Shown piece by piece: positions 13,245 through 26,425 of a stretch of 64,000 nucleotides of DNA. The DNA comes from Brachycybe producta. Taxonomy: Eukaryota > Arthropoda > Diplopoda > Playtdesmida > Andrognathidae. Position 1 is the stretch's first letter. Every line of letters begins with the position of its first letter. Position numbers and translations under genes: made by a program. Where the stretch lies: positions 436,501 to 500,500 of the forward strand of contig JAUPFP010000095.1 of the NCBI GenBank assembly GCA_036925085.1. The letters run 5' to 3'. The notes beneath the pieces were generated by a model. It searched no databases. It was given only the letters and a program-made list of their open reading frames with translations, and was not told the DNA's origin.

Positions 13245-13450
13245 ATAGGCAATTAGAAATCGGGACAAACAGAAGTTGCCGCCGCCCTTTTTATGACGAC
13301 GGGCAATTTCCAATTGGTTGGTTATGTAATCTGACGTCACATGCTCCGCCCTTTTCAACGTCGAACTAAACAACAAACCAATTAGAAGTTGCTGGTCGTC
13401 ATAAAAAGGGCGGCGGCAACTTCTGTTTGTCCCGATTTCTAATTGCCTGT
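13245..13450. mobile_element. 206-bp Mutator-like hairpin element, copy 1
   Basis: Perfect 9-bp TSD ACTTTATTC (13236-13244, 13451-13459). Ends ATAGGCAATTAGAAATCGGG and the complement; arms pair over about 80 bp. Confidence 0.8.
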
Positions 13451-13687
13451 ACTTTATTCTGACAGGACTTGTAGTTTTGTGAAACGGGTTCCCGATCATT
13501 TTCAAACTGCCATAAAATGTTTATTTTAAAATCCGTCGTGGAAGTTGCTATTTCATCTTCGTTTATTCTTCTAGTTTCAAATGAATCTTTGAAATTTTCT
13601 CTCATAAAAGTCAATTTTGAACAATCGTTTAAGCTGCATTCCCAGTAAGTGCCATTACCCTCTTTAATGGAAGGATATAATACTAGT

Positions 13688-13749
13688 TTAGTGATCAATG
13701 CAAATTAGACAAGTTTTTAGTGATCAATGCAAATTAGACAAGTTTTTTT
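13688..13749 (+). repeat. 32-bp tandem duplication containing an octamer
   Basis: TTTAGTGATCAATGCAAATT, continuing with AGACAAGTTT, occurs twice in direct succession. Each copy has ATGCAAAT (13698, 13727), the POU octamer. Confidence 0.7.
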
Positions 13750-14145
13750 TAGAAACAACTTTAAAAAAAAGAGTAATTCAAAATATATTTGGATATTATA
13801 TACATGTTACCTAATTTCTTTATAACCCTTTTTTTCACACACAAAAAACAAACAAACTTGTCTTATCAAGGGTGTGGTTGGTTTATTCTTAATTCACTTA
13901 AATAAAATTTAAATATTTCATATTAATAATTAAGAAAAGGTTATTTTTTTTTTAATTCTCAATTTCTTACTTAATTTTTCTTAAGAAGCTGAAGTAAGTT
14001 TTCAAAGACGATATTCAAAATTCTAAAAAATATAAACCAAAGTGTTTGTGACCATGAATATTTCACGTAATTATTTTTTAAAAAAATTAAATTTGTTTCG
14101 GTTGTCAAATAATTCTTTATATATCAAATGCGGAAGACTATAAAG

Positions 14146-14667
14146 TAGTGATGTGCGATAGTCAAAAATAAACTATCGATAGTATTTTACAAGACCGATA
14201 GATAGTATCGATAGTCACTTCACTATCGATAGTACTATCGATAGTCACTTCACTATCGATAGTACTATCGATAGTTTTCAACTTTTTTCAAGGTTGCAAA
14301 TTAAAAGCTACATTAAAAACCTGTTAGGCTCACAGTTAGGCTACGCACGTTACATTGCACAAAGTGCACAATGTGCACAAGGTACGTACGTATGCACATT
14401 GTGCACATTGCTCACGGCGTACATGGTTCACAAGGTGCACAATGTGCACACAGTGCATATGTACAAACGACAAATTGAAATAATTATGGCGCCATCTAGC
14501 ATCCACTATTTCAGATACATTATTGTTTATGTGAGACAGTGTGTTGATTTTTTTTAAAACTATCGATAGTTCGTAAAACTATCGATAGAACTATCGATTT
14601 CTAAACCACTGGATAGTTTGACTATCGAGATAGTATTCATATTCATATCGCTATCGGAACATCACTA
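14146..14667. mobile_element. hAT-like element with ATCGATAGT arrays
   Basis: Ends TAGTGATGT / ACATCACTA with a perfect 8-bp TSD CTATAAAG (14138-14145, 14668-14675). Both arms carry repeated CTATCGATAGT. The middle has alternating GTGCAC-type repeats (14355-14460). Confidence 0.8.
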
Positions 14668-14696
14668 CTATAAAGGAGAACGTTCCGATTATCCGG

Positions 14697-15144
14697 TTAA
14701 TCGCGAAATTTCGACTTTTTCCAGAATCTCGACTTTAATCTTGACATTTCGACTTTAATCTTGACATTTCGACTTTAATCTTGACATTTCGACTTTAATC
14801 TTGACATTTCGACTATAATCTAGAAATTTCGACTTTAATCGCGAAATTTCGACTTTTTCCAGAATCTCGACTTTAATCTCGACATGTCGACTTTTAATCT
14901 CTTATTAGGCCATGTTGCGCGCACCATACTCTAATAATGAAATTATTGCAAGCACCCTCTTGTAGCAGCAATAATTTAATTATTAGAGTATGGTGCGCAC
15001 AACAAGACATAATTAACATGGCCGAATAAAAGAGATTAAAAGTCGACATGTCGAGATTCTAGAAAAAGACGAAATTTCGAGAATAAAGTCGTAATGTCGA
15101 GATTAAAAAAAAATCTCGCCTGTCCTTTACAGGGCTCCGTAGAA
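14697..15144. mobile_element. GGAGCCCT-family element, left end lost
   Basis: The right end CTGTCCTTTACAGGGCTCCG and the central palindrome match 12311-12672. The left arm is a TCGACTTTAATCTTGACATT array and lacks the terminal motif. Confidence 0.6.
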
Positions 15145-15149
15145 TCGTA

Positions 15150-16839
15150 AGTTATTGGAACGAGTTTTTTTAAAAAAATAAAGATGGGAACCTGGATTGA
15201 TTCCCATATTTTTACAAACTGGTTCGAAAAAAAAAATTCATCCAAAATCTAAAAGAACACTGGAAAAAGACTGGGAAATTCGGAAAATGCGAATGCAACC
15301 GATTTGAAAATAAAAAGAATTTTCTTTACAGTCGGCTTTTTCTTATTTTTCTCCACTTTTTTATTATTGAGAGTTCGATTACATGAACTTTCGATTAAAT
15401 ATCGGAACTATTTATTATGGCCCATATTATTTTCGATAATCGATGTTCTAATAATGTAATTTAAAATGTGCAGTATTGATGGAATTTGTTCGGTTACTTT
15501 TTGTTAATAAAATACACGTTGGCCAAACTATGAAGGAACCAATAATAATGAAGCTTACCTGTCGTTCAAGCTTGAATAAGAATTGCAGTGAAAAACTATT
15601 GGAAAGCAAGTTTGCTAAAGAACAGTGCCCTAGATTAATTCGAAGCTGTATTGTACGAGCCTCGAGCCTCGTATCCTGTTCAAGATCCCTCCCCCCCCCC
15701 TTCTTCTAATTAAATGGTATCCTTTTTAATCCTAAATTCCTTAAAAGTTGTTTCACACAATTTTAGTTCAGGTTTTACACTTGTAATAAAGAAGTTAAAG
15801 AAACAACATGTTGTCAAGTCTACAAATAGTTTAAATACAAACTTTCTAGATACGGAATATACACACGATCATATGATTCTTAACAACCCAAAAACCACTT
15901 AGTGCAAAATTGAAGAGACCGGAATATTTTTTTTTGTGTTAACCGAATTTTGTGTTAAAAGAATAAGTTCTAAAATCGCATTTTATAATATATTTATGGT
16001 ACCGGTAAAACAAACAATGCGAATATTTAAAACCTTGCATCTTGGCTCCACATTATTTGGTTTTGGCAATAAGTCAGTAATTTCTTAATTGCATATTTTA
16101 CATTATAATAAGATATGTGTTTATGCATATCTGTGTCTGTGATGATAATATATATGTATTTAAGGAGGAAACAGAAAAATGCGACCACTACTGATTTTTA
16201 AGTGTTTTTTTTTCTCATGTGTGACAAGGGCTTTTGTCTCAGAATGAATTTGGCAAAAGAGGACGATGTTTTTTTTTTCGTGTTAAAAAAAAGGATTTTA
16301 TAGACTTTTATTGATGGTACAGAAAAATATCTTTGTGTTAAACGAAATTTTCGTGTTATCTGTTTCGTCTTAAACGAATTAAAAAATATATAAAACACTA
16401 TGCTGAAGGATGGTACCGAAAATGAAATTCTTGTTATCCATTTTCGTGTTAAACGATTTTCACTGTATGCATATTAATTTTTATTTATATTAAATAGATG
16501 TAATTACGTGGGCCCATTGTATATCTGTCTGTCTTTGTCTATGTGAGGTGTGTTTTTTCAGGTTTCCGGGTATCCTATGTTACATTTAGACTGTTGGGAA
16601 GTGGTTTCCAAAGGGTGTCCCCCTTGGCACACTATGGTAGTGTTGCCTTACGAATTTTGTGCCACGATTTCTCCATTCACAAAATATTGTGCTAGGAGCA
16701 AAAAAAAAAAAATTTGGGACCCACTCTGCTGTAGGGTCATTTAAGTAACTCTGCGAAGTTTGGTCCCAATAGGTCAAAAGGGACTTGACTTGACACTCAG
16801 AAATTGAAGATGATTGATAAACAAGGTGATATTCGAACT
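15150..16839. other. No gene or clear element
   Basis: Short frames here have no recognisable domain. A C-run at 15691-15699 and many poly(T/A) tracts. Confidence 0.4.
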
Positions 16840-17169
16840 CTGCTTACATTGGCAAAATTCAGAGAAAAATAGAAATTTTTATAAAAAACAATAATGGTAA
16901 CTGAATTACTTAATAGTATTTTCATGTTAATATCTTAAAAAAAATTAACTTTTTTTATGGACAAAAATTAAAAAGATCTTCTGCTTAAAGTTGGGCCATT
17001 TTAAAACTCACACAAAAAGTTTATATTGAAAAAATGTATCAACATGATATTACTCATAAATGATTGAGCTAAACTTCTAGTTTCTAAAACACGTTTGAGT
17101 TTCTCTTCATTTGTACCTGAAAAACAAAATAATAAAGAGTTCGAGAAACGTTTATAATTTAAAACCACC
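16840..17169. mobile_element. TTAA hairpin family copy
   Basis: Inner arms (TAGTATTTTCATGTTAATAT and complement-like ACATGATATTACT), a CTTCTAGTTTCTAAAAC outer arm and right end AAAACCACC before TTAA (17170-17173). The left end is eroded. Confidence 0.55.
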
Positions 17170-17767
17170 TTAATTTGGAAGTTTTTTTTTGTGGCTATCT
17201 TAATTACATAAATTAAGAGGTGGGGGAGGGCGAGAGAGCTCAAAGTTTTAAATAATATATTATGTAGATTATACAATAGGACCTAATGTCCTGTAGGTGT
17301 GACAAGTATACAAATTTTGTATGATAAAAGGAACCGGTCACTACATTTAGAAAGTTGAATTCATTATTTTTCTCCCACTTCCCACCTCTCATTGTATTTT
17401 TTTTTTTCAAAAAAAAATCCCGGTTTTACCTGGTTCTGACCAGTTTAGACTATGAATTTTAGTTTTTGTTCATTTAGAACCATTTCTACTCGTCTACCTT
17501 ATTATTTTTGACTTTGTTATTTTCAACAGGTCATTTTTGTATAAGAGAGAAGAAAGAAAAAAACGTTTGGAACTTGGCTGCTTGCTTGTGGTTTACACCA
17601 GATTTTTTAAACGTTTGCTCCGGTTTTTCTCATAAATATTAGGTGCAAACAACCTCATTATGGAATATATAGTAAGGCATAAATTGAAGCAAGAAACTTG
17701 GCACTTGAATTTCAACTTGGACCCTTTGAGCAGAGTTCTAAAATATAAACGCCCTTTTCATTGGAAC

Positions 17768-18150
17768 TGAATTATTTTTTTTGTTAGAATTTTGTTCAAA
17801 GGTTAAGAGCTTTTATAGACGTCAGACTGTGCAGATTTACAAACAGAACATGCTAACCTAACCTAACCTAACCTAACCAATCCTAACCTAACCAAACCTA
17901 ACCTAACCAATCCTAACCAAACCGAACCAAACCGAACCTAACCTAACCTAACAATGTGTTTATCACATTTTGGCGGTTATTCAGTTTGGCGGTTATTCAG
18001 TTTGGCGCTTGTTCAGTTTGGCGTTTGTTCCATTTGGCGCTTATTCAGTTTGGCGTTTGTTCCATTTGGCTTTTATTCAGTTTGGCGTTAGTTCAGATTG
18101 GCGTTTGTTCAATTTGGCGCTTGTTCAATTTGGCGCTTGATCAGCGCCAC
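17768..18150. mobile_element. GGCGC-repeat element, copy 2, with (CCTAA)n core
   Basis: The right end and arrays match 7426-7873. TSD CATTGGAAC / CATTGAAAC (8/9) supports its borders. GAGCTTTTATAGACGTCAGA precedes a degenerate CCTAA array at 17852-17951; the left array is missing. Confidence 0.65.
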
Positions 18151-18178
18151 CATTGAAACACAGGGATAAGAGTTCTCT

Positions 18179-18320
18179 TATGGTCGTATTCTTAATGATT
18201 TTTTTAAGTCAAAGCTAGTGCTAAACTCATCAACTTCTACGTGAAACAATCTATAAAACATTCATGACTTTAGGCTTTAGCACTAGCTTTGACTTAACAA
18301 TCATTAAGAATACAACCATT
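18179..18320. mobile_element. Hairpin element, GGTCGTATTCTTAATG family
   Basis: Arms TGGTCGTATTCTTAATGATT and the complement pair for about 50 bp. Diverged relatives are at 32506-32612 and, as a half copy, 23365-23430. Confidence 0.6.
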
Positions 18321-18817
18321 AGGGCATTGGGACACGGACCACTTTTGAGTGATGTGGAGTTCGTTGCAAGATGAAGTCGCAGGTGGGTGGGGTTTTTGGT
18401 AAGACATTCTTTTGCTATGGAAAGATTCTGGACTTTCTGCACATAAGCTGTACACACGCGCCTACTTCATTTTGCAGTCCAACTCGATCCACAATCTTGA
18501 GTGAAGTTACTCAAATGGTTGAGAGTCATTTCTTAAAAGCTGTTTCTCTAAAGATTGTTTCACCTCTTTCAAAAGATTGAGGGTAGTTTCTCAAAAAATT
18601 GAGTCACTTCTTGGACCTTCCTCAAAAAATTGAGCGGGCTTCAATAGAATAATTGAAAATATAAAATAATATTCAAGAGTGACAGGCAGTATGTGGGTCT
18701 AGTTCAAAGGAAACCTAAACAAACTTGAAGTTTAATTAATTACAAGAAGCCTAATTTGAAGATTTAAGGAATTTCACTTGGAACTTCATTTAGAACAATC
18801 TGAGCTGGGTTCTAATA

Positions 18818-19113
18818 CCTTCGACGCACATGCACAGTTAAATGCATTTAAATATTAAACACATTCTACAGAGCCCTGTGAAGGGCAAACAAAACAATAT
18901 ATCGAATTCAATTTATTCAGTTAATAATCTGAAAATATTGAGTTAATACTTAAATATAATATATATATTGACATTAAAATATTGATTTAGTATTTCAATT
19001 TAAAATATTAATAATAAAGTCAATTTTTATTTGGTTTGTGTCCTTAACTGGATTCCGTATAATCCACCTAAACACATTTAATTTGAATTCATTTAACTCA
19101 TGTGTGTACAAGG
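18818..19113 (+). mobile_element. TA-flanked element, copy 3
   Basis: Same core blocks as copy 1. Right end TGTGTACAAGG before TA (19114-19115); the left end is slightly diverged. Confidence 0.65.
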
Positions 19114-19115
19114 TA

Positions 19116-19691
19116 TTACATAGAAAAAACCTGGTTCAAGGCTACTCAAGAAAATAGAATTATTCTGGAATCTGTATTGTAACCCCTGTTTTGAGGTTTA
19201 TTAAATTATATGTAGATCTAAATAAAATAATTGAAAAATTTATCAACTGATTGTGTGAAGGACTGTAAGAAATTTTGTATTTAAGCCTAAATTTTGTTTA
19301 GTTAAAAACTTCCTTCACAATCATCATTCATCAGTGCTTTTAAAAAAAATTAAAAATGATGCCAATTTAATAATTACATTTAAGTTGTTTATCTACACAT
19401 TTTAGTGGAAGTCACTAAATGACTATAATTTGGTCTGACTAATTTTTGTTTTTATATTATATTTGCAACGTTTGTAAATTATAATTGATTTTTTTTATTT
19501 CCTTATTTCTTCAACAAAATAATTTTTTTTTCTATTTTGAGCCAATAACAAAATCATTAAAATTACTGCTTTACGTATAGTGAAGACTCAATATAAATGA
19601 TGGTCTATTAAGTGCCATTTCATCTTTTAACACACATTATCTTTGGTCAAGAGCTTTAAAATTCTGATTAAATGACTTTGTGGCTTATTTA
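19116..19691. other. Interval between inverted TA elements
   Basis: About 580 bp of AT-rich sequence with no gene. Confidence 0.35.
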
Positions 19692-19693
19692 TA

Positions 19694-19986
19694 CCTTGCA
19701 CACACACATGAGTTAAATGAATTCAAATTAAATGTGTTTAGGTGAATTATACGGAATCCAGTTAAGGACACGAACCAAATAAAAATTGACTTTATTATTA
19801 ATATTTTAAATTGAAAATACTAAATCAATATTTTCCCAATAGTTTATATTTAAGTATTAACTCAATATTTTCAGATTATCAACTGAATAAATTGAATTCG
19901 ACATATTGTTTGTTTGCCCTTCACAGGGCTCTGTAGAACAGGTTTATTATTTAAATGCATTTAAGTTATCAGGTGTGCACTATAGG
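19694..19986 (-). mobile_element. TA-flanked element, copy 4
   Basis: Inverted relative to copy 3. Left end CCTTGCACACACACATGAG after TA; right end AGGTGTGCACTATAGG before TA. Confidence 0.65.
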
Positions 19987-20690
19987 TATAAGTCTAAAGC
20001 GGCGATCACATTGGACAATATTTAAAGCAAGATTGACTTCAATGTGTCCTTAAATTAATTGCAATTACCAATGCGATTAATACTCTTGCAAGACTTATAG
20101 TGATTTCTTGTTCCCCGCACCATCTTACAGAAAATGCTGATCTTCGTTGTTTGTTTTTTTGTTCAAGAAACTGAGCAAGATTCAAGACAATACTTGACTT
20201 ATTTCTTGCAAAGAATTTTGCTAGAAAAATAGCTAGTGTAATGGCCACTTTAATTAGTGAACAGTTCATTAGAAAATAATCAAACGAAAAAAAAAACTCA
20301 AATTTGTTTCTGAAAAACTTACATAAGAAAAAAAAAACATACTGTGGGAAAATAGTCATTTTTGTAAAAAAAAAAACGTTTGGCCAACTTGCAAAGATCG
20401 CCAGGTGATTCCACTTACTTATCTTTAAGAATTAATTGCAAATTCATATTTTGTATCGATTTGAACGACCAATGTCAGGTTTAGGGTGATTAACACTTGA
20501 TTACACATAATTAATTTGAAAAGTTAGAAATGTTAATGTCACTTTTAAGTTATGCAAAGCAAAAATCTAATAATTGGTAAGGGAAATGAATCAAGAATTG
20601 ACCGTGAAGAAGAAGAAGCAGAAATCAGGGAAATGGATTGTTTCATTTGAGCAAGGAACCCATAAACTACCAAGCAGTTAGTAGACCTTT

Positions 20691-20776
20691 CAGTCTATTA
20701 ATCATCTTTCTTGTTTGAAATGATTTCTTCTAAAAAATCATTTCAAACAAGAAAGATGATAAATAATACATTAGAC
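20691..20776. repeat. Near-perfect hairpin
   Basis: Arms of about 26 bp (ATCATCTTTCTTGTTTGAAA... and the complement) with a loop of about 8 bp at 20701-20760; outer AGTCTA/TAGACT also pair. Confidence 0.7.
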
Positions 20777-20990
20777 TAGGGTAAAAGGAATCACGTAAAA
20801 TTATTTTTAAATATATACAAGTTTCAAAATATGCTTTTTTTTTGGTTCATGACAGTTTGAAACAAATCATCAATATTTTCACTGACTTTCTAAAAGTGAA
20901 GTTATTAAAAAATTGCACAAGGACTTTATGAACATTCTGTATTATGCAACAACCACACAATAAAATATTCACAAAGTTGGGATTGTAATA

Positions 20991-21278
20991 CCTTGTACAT
21001 TGCATTTAAATATTAAACACATTCTACAGAGCTCCCTGTTAAGGACAAACAAACAATATGTCGAATTCCATTTATTCAGTTAATAATCTGAAAATATTGA
21101 GTTAATACTTAAATATAAATATATAAATTATTGAGAAAATATTGATTTAGTATTTCAATTTTAAATTATTAATAATAAAGTCAATTTTTATTTGGTGTTC
21201 ATGTCCTTAACTGGATTCCGTATAATTCACCTAAACACATTTAATTTGAATTTATTTAACATATGTGTGTGTACAAGG
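20991..21278 (+). mobile_element. TA-flanked element, copy 5
   Basis: CCTTGTACATTGCATTTAAA at left, GTGTGTACAAGG at right, TA at 20989-20990 and 21279-21280. Confidence 0.65.
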
Positions 21279-21280
21279 TA

Positions 21281-22315
21281 TACATTAAGGTTAGAACTTA
21301 GAACTTTATGGGTGAGCACTGAGCAGGCCTATTATCTGATGAATTTAATTCTTAGTTTTCACACAAAATCGACAAAATAATTAAAATTTGTCGTGTAATT
21401 TTGCAAAATTGTATTACTAAAGATAAAAAAAAACTAATATTTTATTTTTATTTTATAAAATTATAAAATAAACTTACCTTATATTTATATAAAAACAAAA
21501 TTATGAAGAAAAAGAAGACGAAAAAACAATCAATTTACTTAAAAAGAGTTGCTGCATTAATAATGTTCTCACTTATTATTAATAAATCTCTACTCATATA
21601 CAGTATTTTTTTAAATAATTCTCAAAGAAAACATTTGTTTAAGATTTAAAAAAGTAGAACTGCCAAACAAGGTCGACAAAGAAGAAGAAAAACAAAATTA
21701 AAATGATCAAATTTAAAAATATATAGTTTTGATATGAAAATATTGTAAATGACGATGATGACGACGAATGGATGATGTCTTTTATAAAAATCTCCCCAAA
21801 AAGTGGTGATTATTTTTCACCTGCTTTTGAACACAACACTCAGAAGAAGAAAAGAGTCGCCAATACACCTTAATGATTATTACATCTTGTTTGTTGATGT
21901 ATCTTATTTTCATTGATATAAATATGAGTAATCTAACTAGGTCATTGAAAGAACAATAATAATAATAATAAAAATTGAGTTCTGACGACGATGATGATGA
22001 TGATGATGATGATGATAGGGGGTTAGGCTTTAGAAAGGATGAGACACCTCAGAAAATTAAACACACACACACAAAAAAGAGTTATTAAAAAAGTTTTCCA
22101 TTCACTTTTAGAAAAAAATAATCAAGAACCTTATTTGAAGTCATAATCATTGTCACGAGTTTAACTTGAGATTTGTGTTAGTTTATTGTTTTAACTTTTG
22201 TTTTAAATAGTAAGTCAGTGAGGTTTTATCCTCTTCTTCATCATCTGATGAATAATTCATTATTACATTGGAAGTATATAGAGAATAATATATAATATTA
22301 AAAAATATACTCTCG
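21281..22315. other. AT-rich stretch with short microsatellites
   Basis: Contains (GAT)n at about 21983-22017 and (CA)n near 22062. No gene recognised. Confidence 0.45.
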
Positions 22316-22640
22316 CAGAAAGAGAGATAGATAGAAAGAGAAAGAGAGTATGAGAGAGAATGAAAGAGAAAATGAGAGAGAGGGAAAGAGAGAATGAGAG
22401 AGGGAAAGAGAGTATGAGAGAGAGAGAGAGAGGGAAAGAGAGTATGAGTGAGAGAGAGTATGAGTGAGAGAAAGAGAGAATGAGAGAGGGGAACGAGAGT
22501 ATGAGAGAGAGAGAGTATGAGAGAAAAAGAGAGAATGAGAGAAAGAGAGTATGAGAGAGAAAGAGAGTATGAGAGAGAATGAAAGAGAAAAAGAGAGAAT
22601 GAGAGAGAGAGAGAAAGAGAGTATGAGTGAGAGAGAATGA
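22316..22640 (+). repeat. GAGA-rich purine minisatellite
   Basis: About 325 bp of GAGAGA/GAAAGA with recurring AGAGAGTATGAGAGA units. Almost pure purine on the + strand. Confidence 0.9.
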
Positions 22641-23058
22641 AAAAAAAACTAGCTCTTGTGTCGACTTGGCAACTGAAACATTGGTGTAATTTACTTCTAT
22701 TGTGTTTTTTTTTTGGTGGAGTTTCTTAATTATTTGTTAAATTAATTTATAAGCAACATTAAATGAATCTAAAATTACAGATAAAAATGAAAACAATTTT
22801 TGGTTTCATTTAAAGTATTGTTTAATAATGTATATCTTATAGTATAATATTTGTGTCTTTGTGATATGATTGTAGTTTTGACGTCTTCTTCTTCTTCTTC
22901 TATGAATTATTTATTTTGTCAACGTGATTTGTGTGTTTAAAGATGATTAGAAACAATTTTTATTACTAAATACTTTTTCACTTGGGTTTTTCTTTTCTGT
23001 TTCAATAGTTGAAAATGAGAATTTTAAAAGCATTTTTTTTCAGTCAAGGAATGTAATA

Positions 23059-23309
23059 CCTTGTACACAACACTTGAGTTAAATGAATTCAAATTAAATG
23101 TGTTAAGGTTAATTATACGGAATCCAGTTAAGGACATGAACACCAAATAAAAATTGACTTTATATAATTATATTTAAGTATTAACTCAATATTTTCAGAT
23201 TATTAACTGAATAAATTGAATTCAACATATTGTTTTGTTTGCCCTTCACGGGGCTCTGTAGAACACATTTATTATTTAAATGCATTTAAATTATCAGGTG
23301 TGTACTAGG
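23059..23309 (-). mobile_element. TA-flanked element, copy 6
   Basis: Inverted relative to copy 5. CCTTGTACACAACACTTGAG at left and GTGTGTACTAGG at right, TA on both sides. Internally shorter than its relatives. Confidence 0.65.
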
Positions 23310-23826
23310 TATAAGCCTAGTCTTGGTTAGAGAGGCTTAGTTGAGTTCAGTCATTAGAAGAATTTAGAAGTTAGGGTTGTATTATTAATGATTGGTAAGT
23401 CAAAGGTAGTGCTAAACTCGTCAATTTTAGATAAGTAGTTTCACGCATAGGGTGCTTAAGCACCATTTGAAACTGTCTAAGGGGTGCTCAGGAGTGAGCA
23501 AGCTCCCCTTGGAAGTTTTCAATTTTCCCCCATTTTAATGAAAGCTAGAAAGAAGCATTTGCGAAATAAAATTCCCTATGTTTTGACTGTTTTTTGACAA
23601 TGTGCACTCGGTTTGCGCTTCCATCTGATTAAGCATTCAATTCAATAAAATACTCAATACTATAACACAGAATAGATAATTTATAGCCTCTAACAAACAC
23701 ATTAGGTTTGGATTTGTTAAGTATTTTTTTTATTTCGGGATTTTTTTAATTTGATTTGAAGTATAGGCTACCATCAAAAATGTTGATTTCAAATGATCCA
23801 ATCCAATCACTCTTGTCCAGAGTTGG

Positions 23827-23972
23827 CTTCGCCCTTGTTATGACGACTGGCAACTTCTAATTGGCTGGTTATGTAGTCTGACGTTGAAAAGGGAGGAGCA
23901 TGTGACGTCAGACTTCATAACCAGTCAATTAGAAGTTGCCAGTCATCATAACAAGGGCGGAGCCAACTGAAG
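23827..23972. mobile_element. 206-bp family relative with diverged ends
   Basis: Palindrome with GTTATGACGACTGGCAACTT and its complement around TGACGTCA, as in the 206-bp family, but lacking the ACAGGCA termini. Confidence 0.55.
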
Positions 23973-24013
23973 TTTTGACATTTGTCCTTTGCTTTGTGTG
24001 TGCTTGAATTCAA

Positions 24014-24172
24014 CTACTATTGGTAAGTGGAGACAGCATTATAACAATTCATTTTCTTCATTTCTAGTTGGTTTTATAATGGTCTGATGTATATTCTCCG
24101 CCCTTTTATGAGGGACGGCAATCTCTAATTGGTTTGATGAAAAATCGTTAATGCTGTCTCCAACCGCCTGTA
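24014..24172. mobile_element. 206-bp family relative with GGAGACAGCATTA arms
   Basis: GGTAAGTGGAGACAGCATTA pairs with TAATGCTGTCTCCAACCGCC; the inner part keeps CCGCCCTTTTATGAGG. Confidence 0.5.
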
Positions 24173-24637
24173 TTAACTGCATGTTTGATCAGTGATCACA
24201 CCTCCTTCTTTATATGCTAGGCTCTTAACGAGGTTCTTTGATTGAGAAACGCATTTTTTTTTAATTGCCTTTGTTTGGCTGCAACAAAATTATGCTTTAC
24301 TATTTGTCAACTCAAGATTACTTGTCTGGTTATTTTAATAAAGAGCCGTATTTCTTGTAAGTTGCTTTAATCTGTTCTTGTACAAAGTTCAACGAAAAAT
24401 ACAAAGTTGATTTTGCAAAGGAAAAAAAAAAAAAGGCTGGAATAAGCCACATATTTTCATCTTCAATTCTTTTACACTGGGTTCAGACAATTAAAATCCG
24501 GGCCATTTAGTGCTCAGAACTCGATTTGTCTGAGCACCGGGACAGAGGTATGAAAACCGGAACTGTTCCGTGAAAACTAGGACAAATGGGATCCCTACTT
24601 ATGTCATGGTGCGCAACTTTTTTTGGCCAATTATTTC

Positions 24638-24843
24638 ACAGGCATTTAGAAATCGGGACGAACACAAATTGGCGCCGCCCTTTTTATGACGACAGGCAAC
24701 TTCTAATTGGTTGGTTATGTAGTCTGACGTTACATGCTCCGCCTTTTTCAACGTCGAACCACACAACAAACCAATTAGAAGTTGCCGGTCGTCATAAAAA
24801 GGGCGGAGCCAACTTGTGTTCGTTCCGATTTCTAATTGCCTGT
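24638..24843. mobile_element. 206-bp Mutator-like hairpin element, copy 2
   Basis: ACAGGCATTTAGAAATCGGG ends and strong arms. The flanking duplication is imperfect (ATTATTTC / ATTTTTTC). Confidence 0.75.
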
Positions 24844-24849
24844 ATTTTT

Positions 24850-26050
24850 TCTTCAATTTTAAAAGTGACATTAAAATTTTTTTAAAGCTGTATGTCATCA
24901 TCATGATAATACACGCTAACATACTTTCCATTTCTTTAAAAATTGCCTCCTAAATTCACAAGTTTGCAAATTACTTCCTGATTTTTTTAAACCTCAGGTG
25001 GATTACGACTTAATAGTTAGAGGCTATAAATAAAAGGTTTTATTACTAGAGGGGCCTGGTGACGTCACCGTTGCTTATTGTTTATTTTTTTGGTGTTTAA
25101 ATAATGATATTTTTACAGTTTGTCATAATCTATTTAGTGTACATTACTAATTTACATCTTTTTAAACCATGAAAATTTTAATTACGGTTTAGTGAAGAAA
25201 ATTTAATCAAACTTAACCTACAAGAAATTTGGTAATAAATAATAATTAATATTTAAACTTCAATTTTTTATTATAATAATTATAATGAAATTGAATGCGA
25301 CCATGTTCAATACAAAAATTTAATTCAGGAAGGAAACTTGTCACTTTTAAGTACAACTTTAACATTTGAGCAGGTTTCAACATAGAGAAATTCCTAATCA
25401 AAGAGGAACTTGCAATAAAATGGGTTTTTAAAATTTTTTTTTACAAAGGAACTCTTACTTAGTTCAATTACTAACTTCTGTATTTAAAAAAAAATATTGC
25501 TTAAAATAAAGTTAAGCTTAAAACATGACGCAAGACATAACTGTCTACTGTACGTGTATGGAAGAGTTTTAAAGTTTAGCTTTAAGTTATGTTAAGTCAG
25601 TGATTACCTGCATGAAATTTGATTTGTCCAAAAATATGGTCTCTCGTTACTAGCTACCCCTTTAGTGCCTTTAAACTGAATTTTTTTTTAACGATAATTG
25701 AATTTGGAATCGCTTCTTGAATGTCGTTGCCAGATATTAAGGTATTTTTGGTTGCAATATTCTAAAGGGTTTTTATTTTACACCCTTTTGAATTGTGCTG
25801 ATTTGCTTTAACCATATTCAAATGTCGTTGACCTCAAAAAAGGGTCTTATTTTTACTAACTACCTCCCAGAGAATCTTCAGGAACATCGTTCAGCTTTAA
25901 GAAAAAAATTAGGTGTATTCTTTATTATGTTTTTCAGGTAATGAGGAATTTTCATGTCAACGTTTCCGCTAGTCATTTGAGTAACTTTGGAACCGCAAAA
26001 TTAACCATGTCTCTCATGGTACAGGCAATTCTGGAGTGTGGGTCTAGGTT
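24850..26050. other. AT-rich stretch, nothing recognised
   Basis: No domain-bearing frame or clear inverted repeat. Confidence 0.4.
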
Positions 26051-26055
26051 CTTAA

Positions 26056-26425
26056 GGTGGTTTGAAATCGTAACTCAAACTCAGATTATAACGTCTTTCA
26101 GGTGCAAACTTGTATGTGTTTTAGAAACTAGAAAGATAACTTAATCACTTATATTGATATCTTTCAAAATAAGCTTTTTATGTGAATTTGAAAATGCACC
26201 CAACTTTAACGAGGCATCACCTGTTCTTTTTTAAAATTAATTTTTTGTGTAAAAAAAGGTTATTTTGAAAGATATCAAACACATGAACATACCCTGAAGA
26301 TCTGATTGAGCTACCCTTCTAGTTTCTAAAATACTGTCTATTTTCTCTTAATTTCGCTCGTGAATAATCAAGTGTTTTTAAATCAGCTGCTCATAAACCT
26401 CCAAAATATTGTGGGGACATGTTAA
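26056..26425. mobile_element. TTAA hairpin family copy
   Basis: Left end TTAAGGTGGTTTGAAATC, inner arms GATATCTTTCAAAATAAGCT and the complement, outer arm CTACCCTTCTAGTTTCTAAA. The right border is uncertain. Confidence 0.6.

Noticed and set aside
24586-24931. Opposed ~100-aa frames containing similar peptides
   Set aside because: They come from the two arms of the 206-bp hairpin; the same peptides recur at 13239 and 58004 for that reason.
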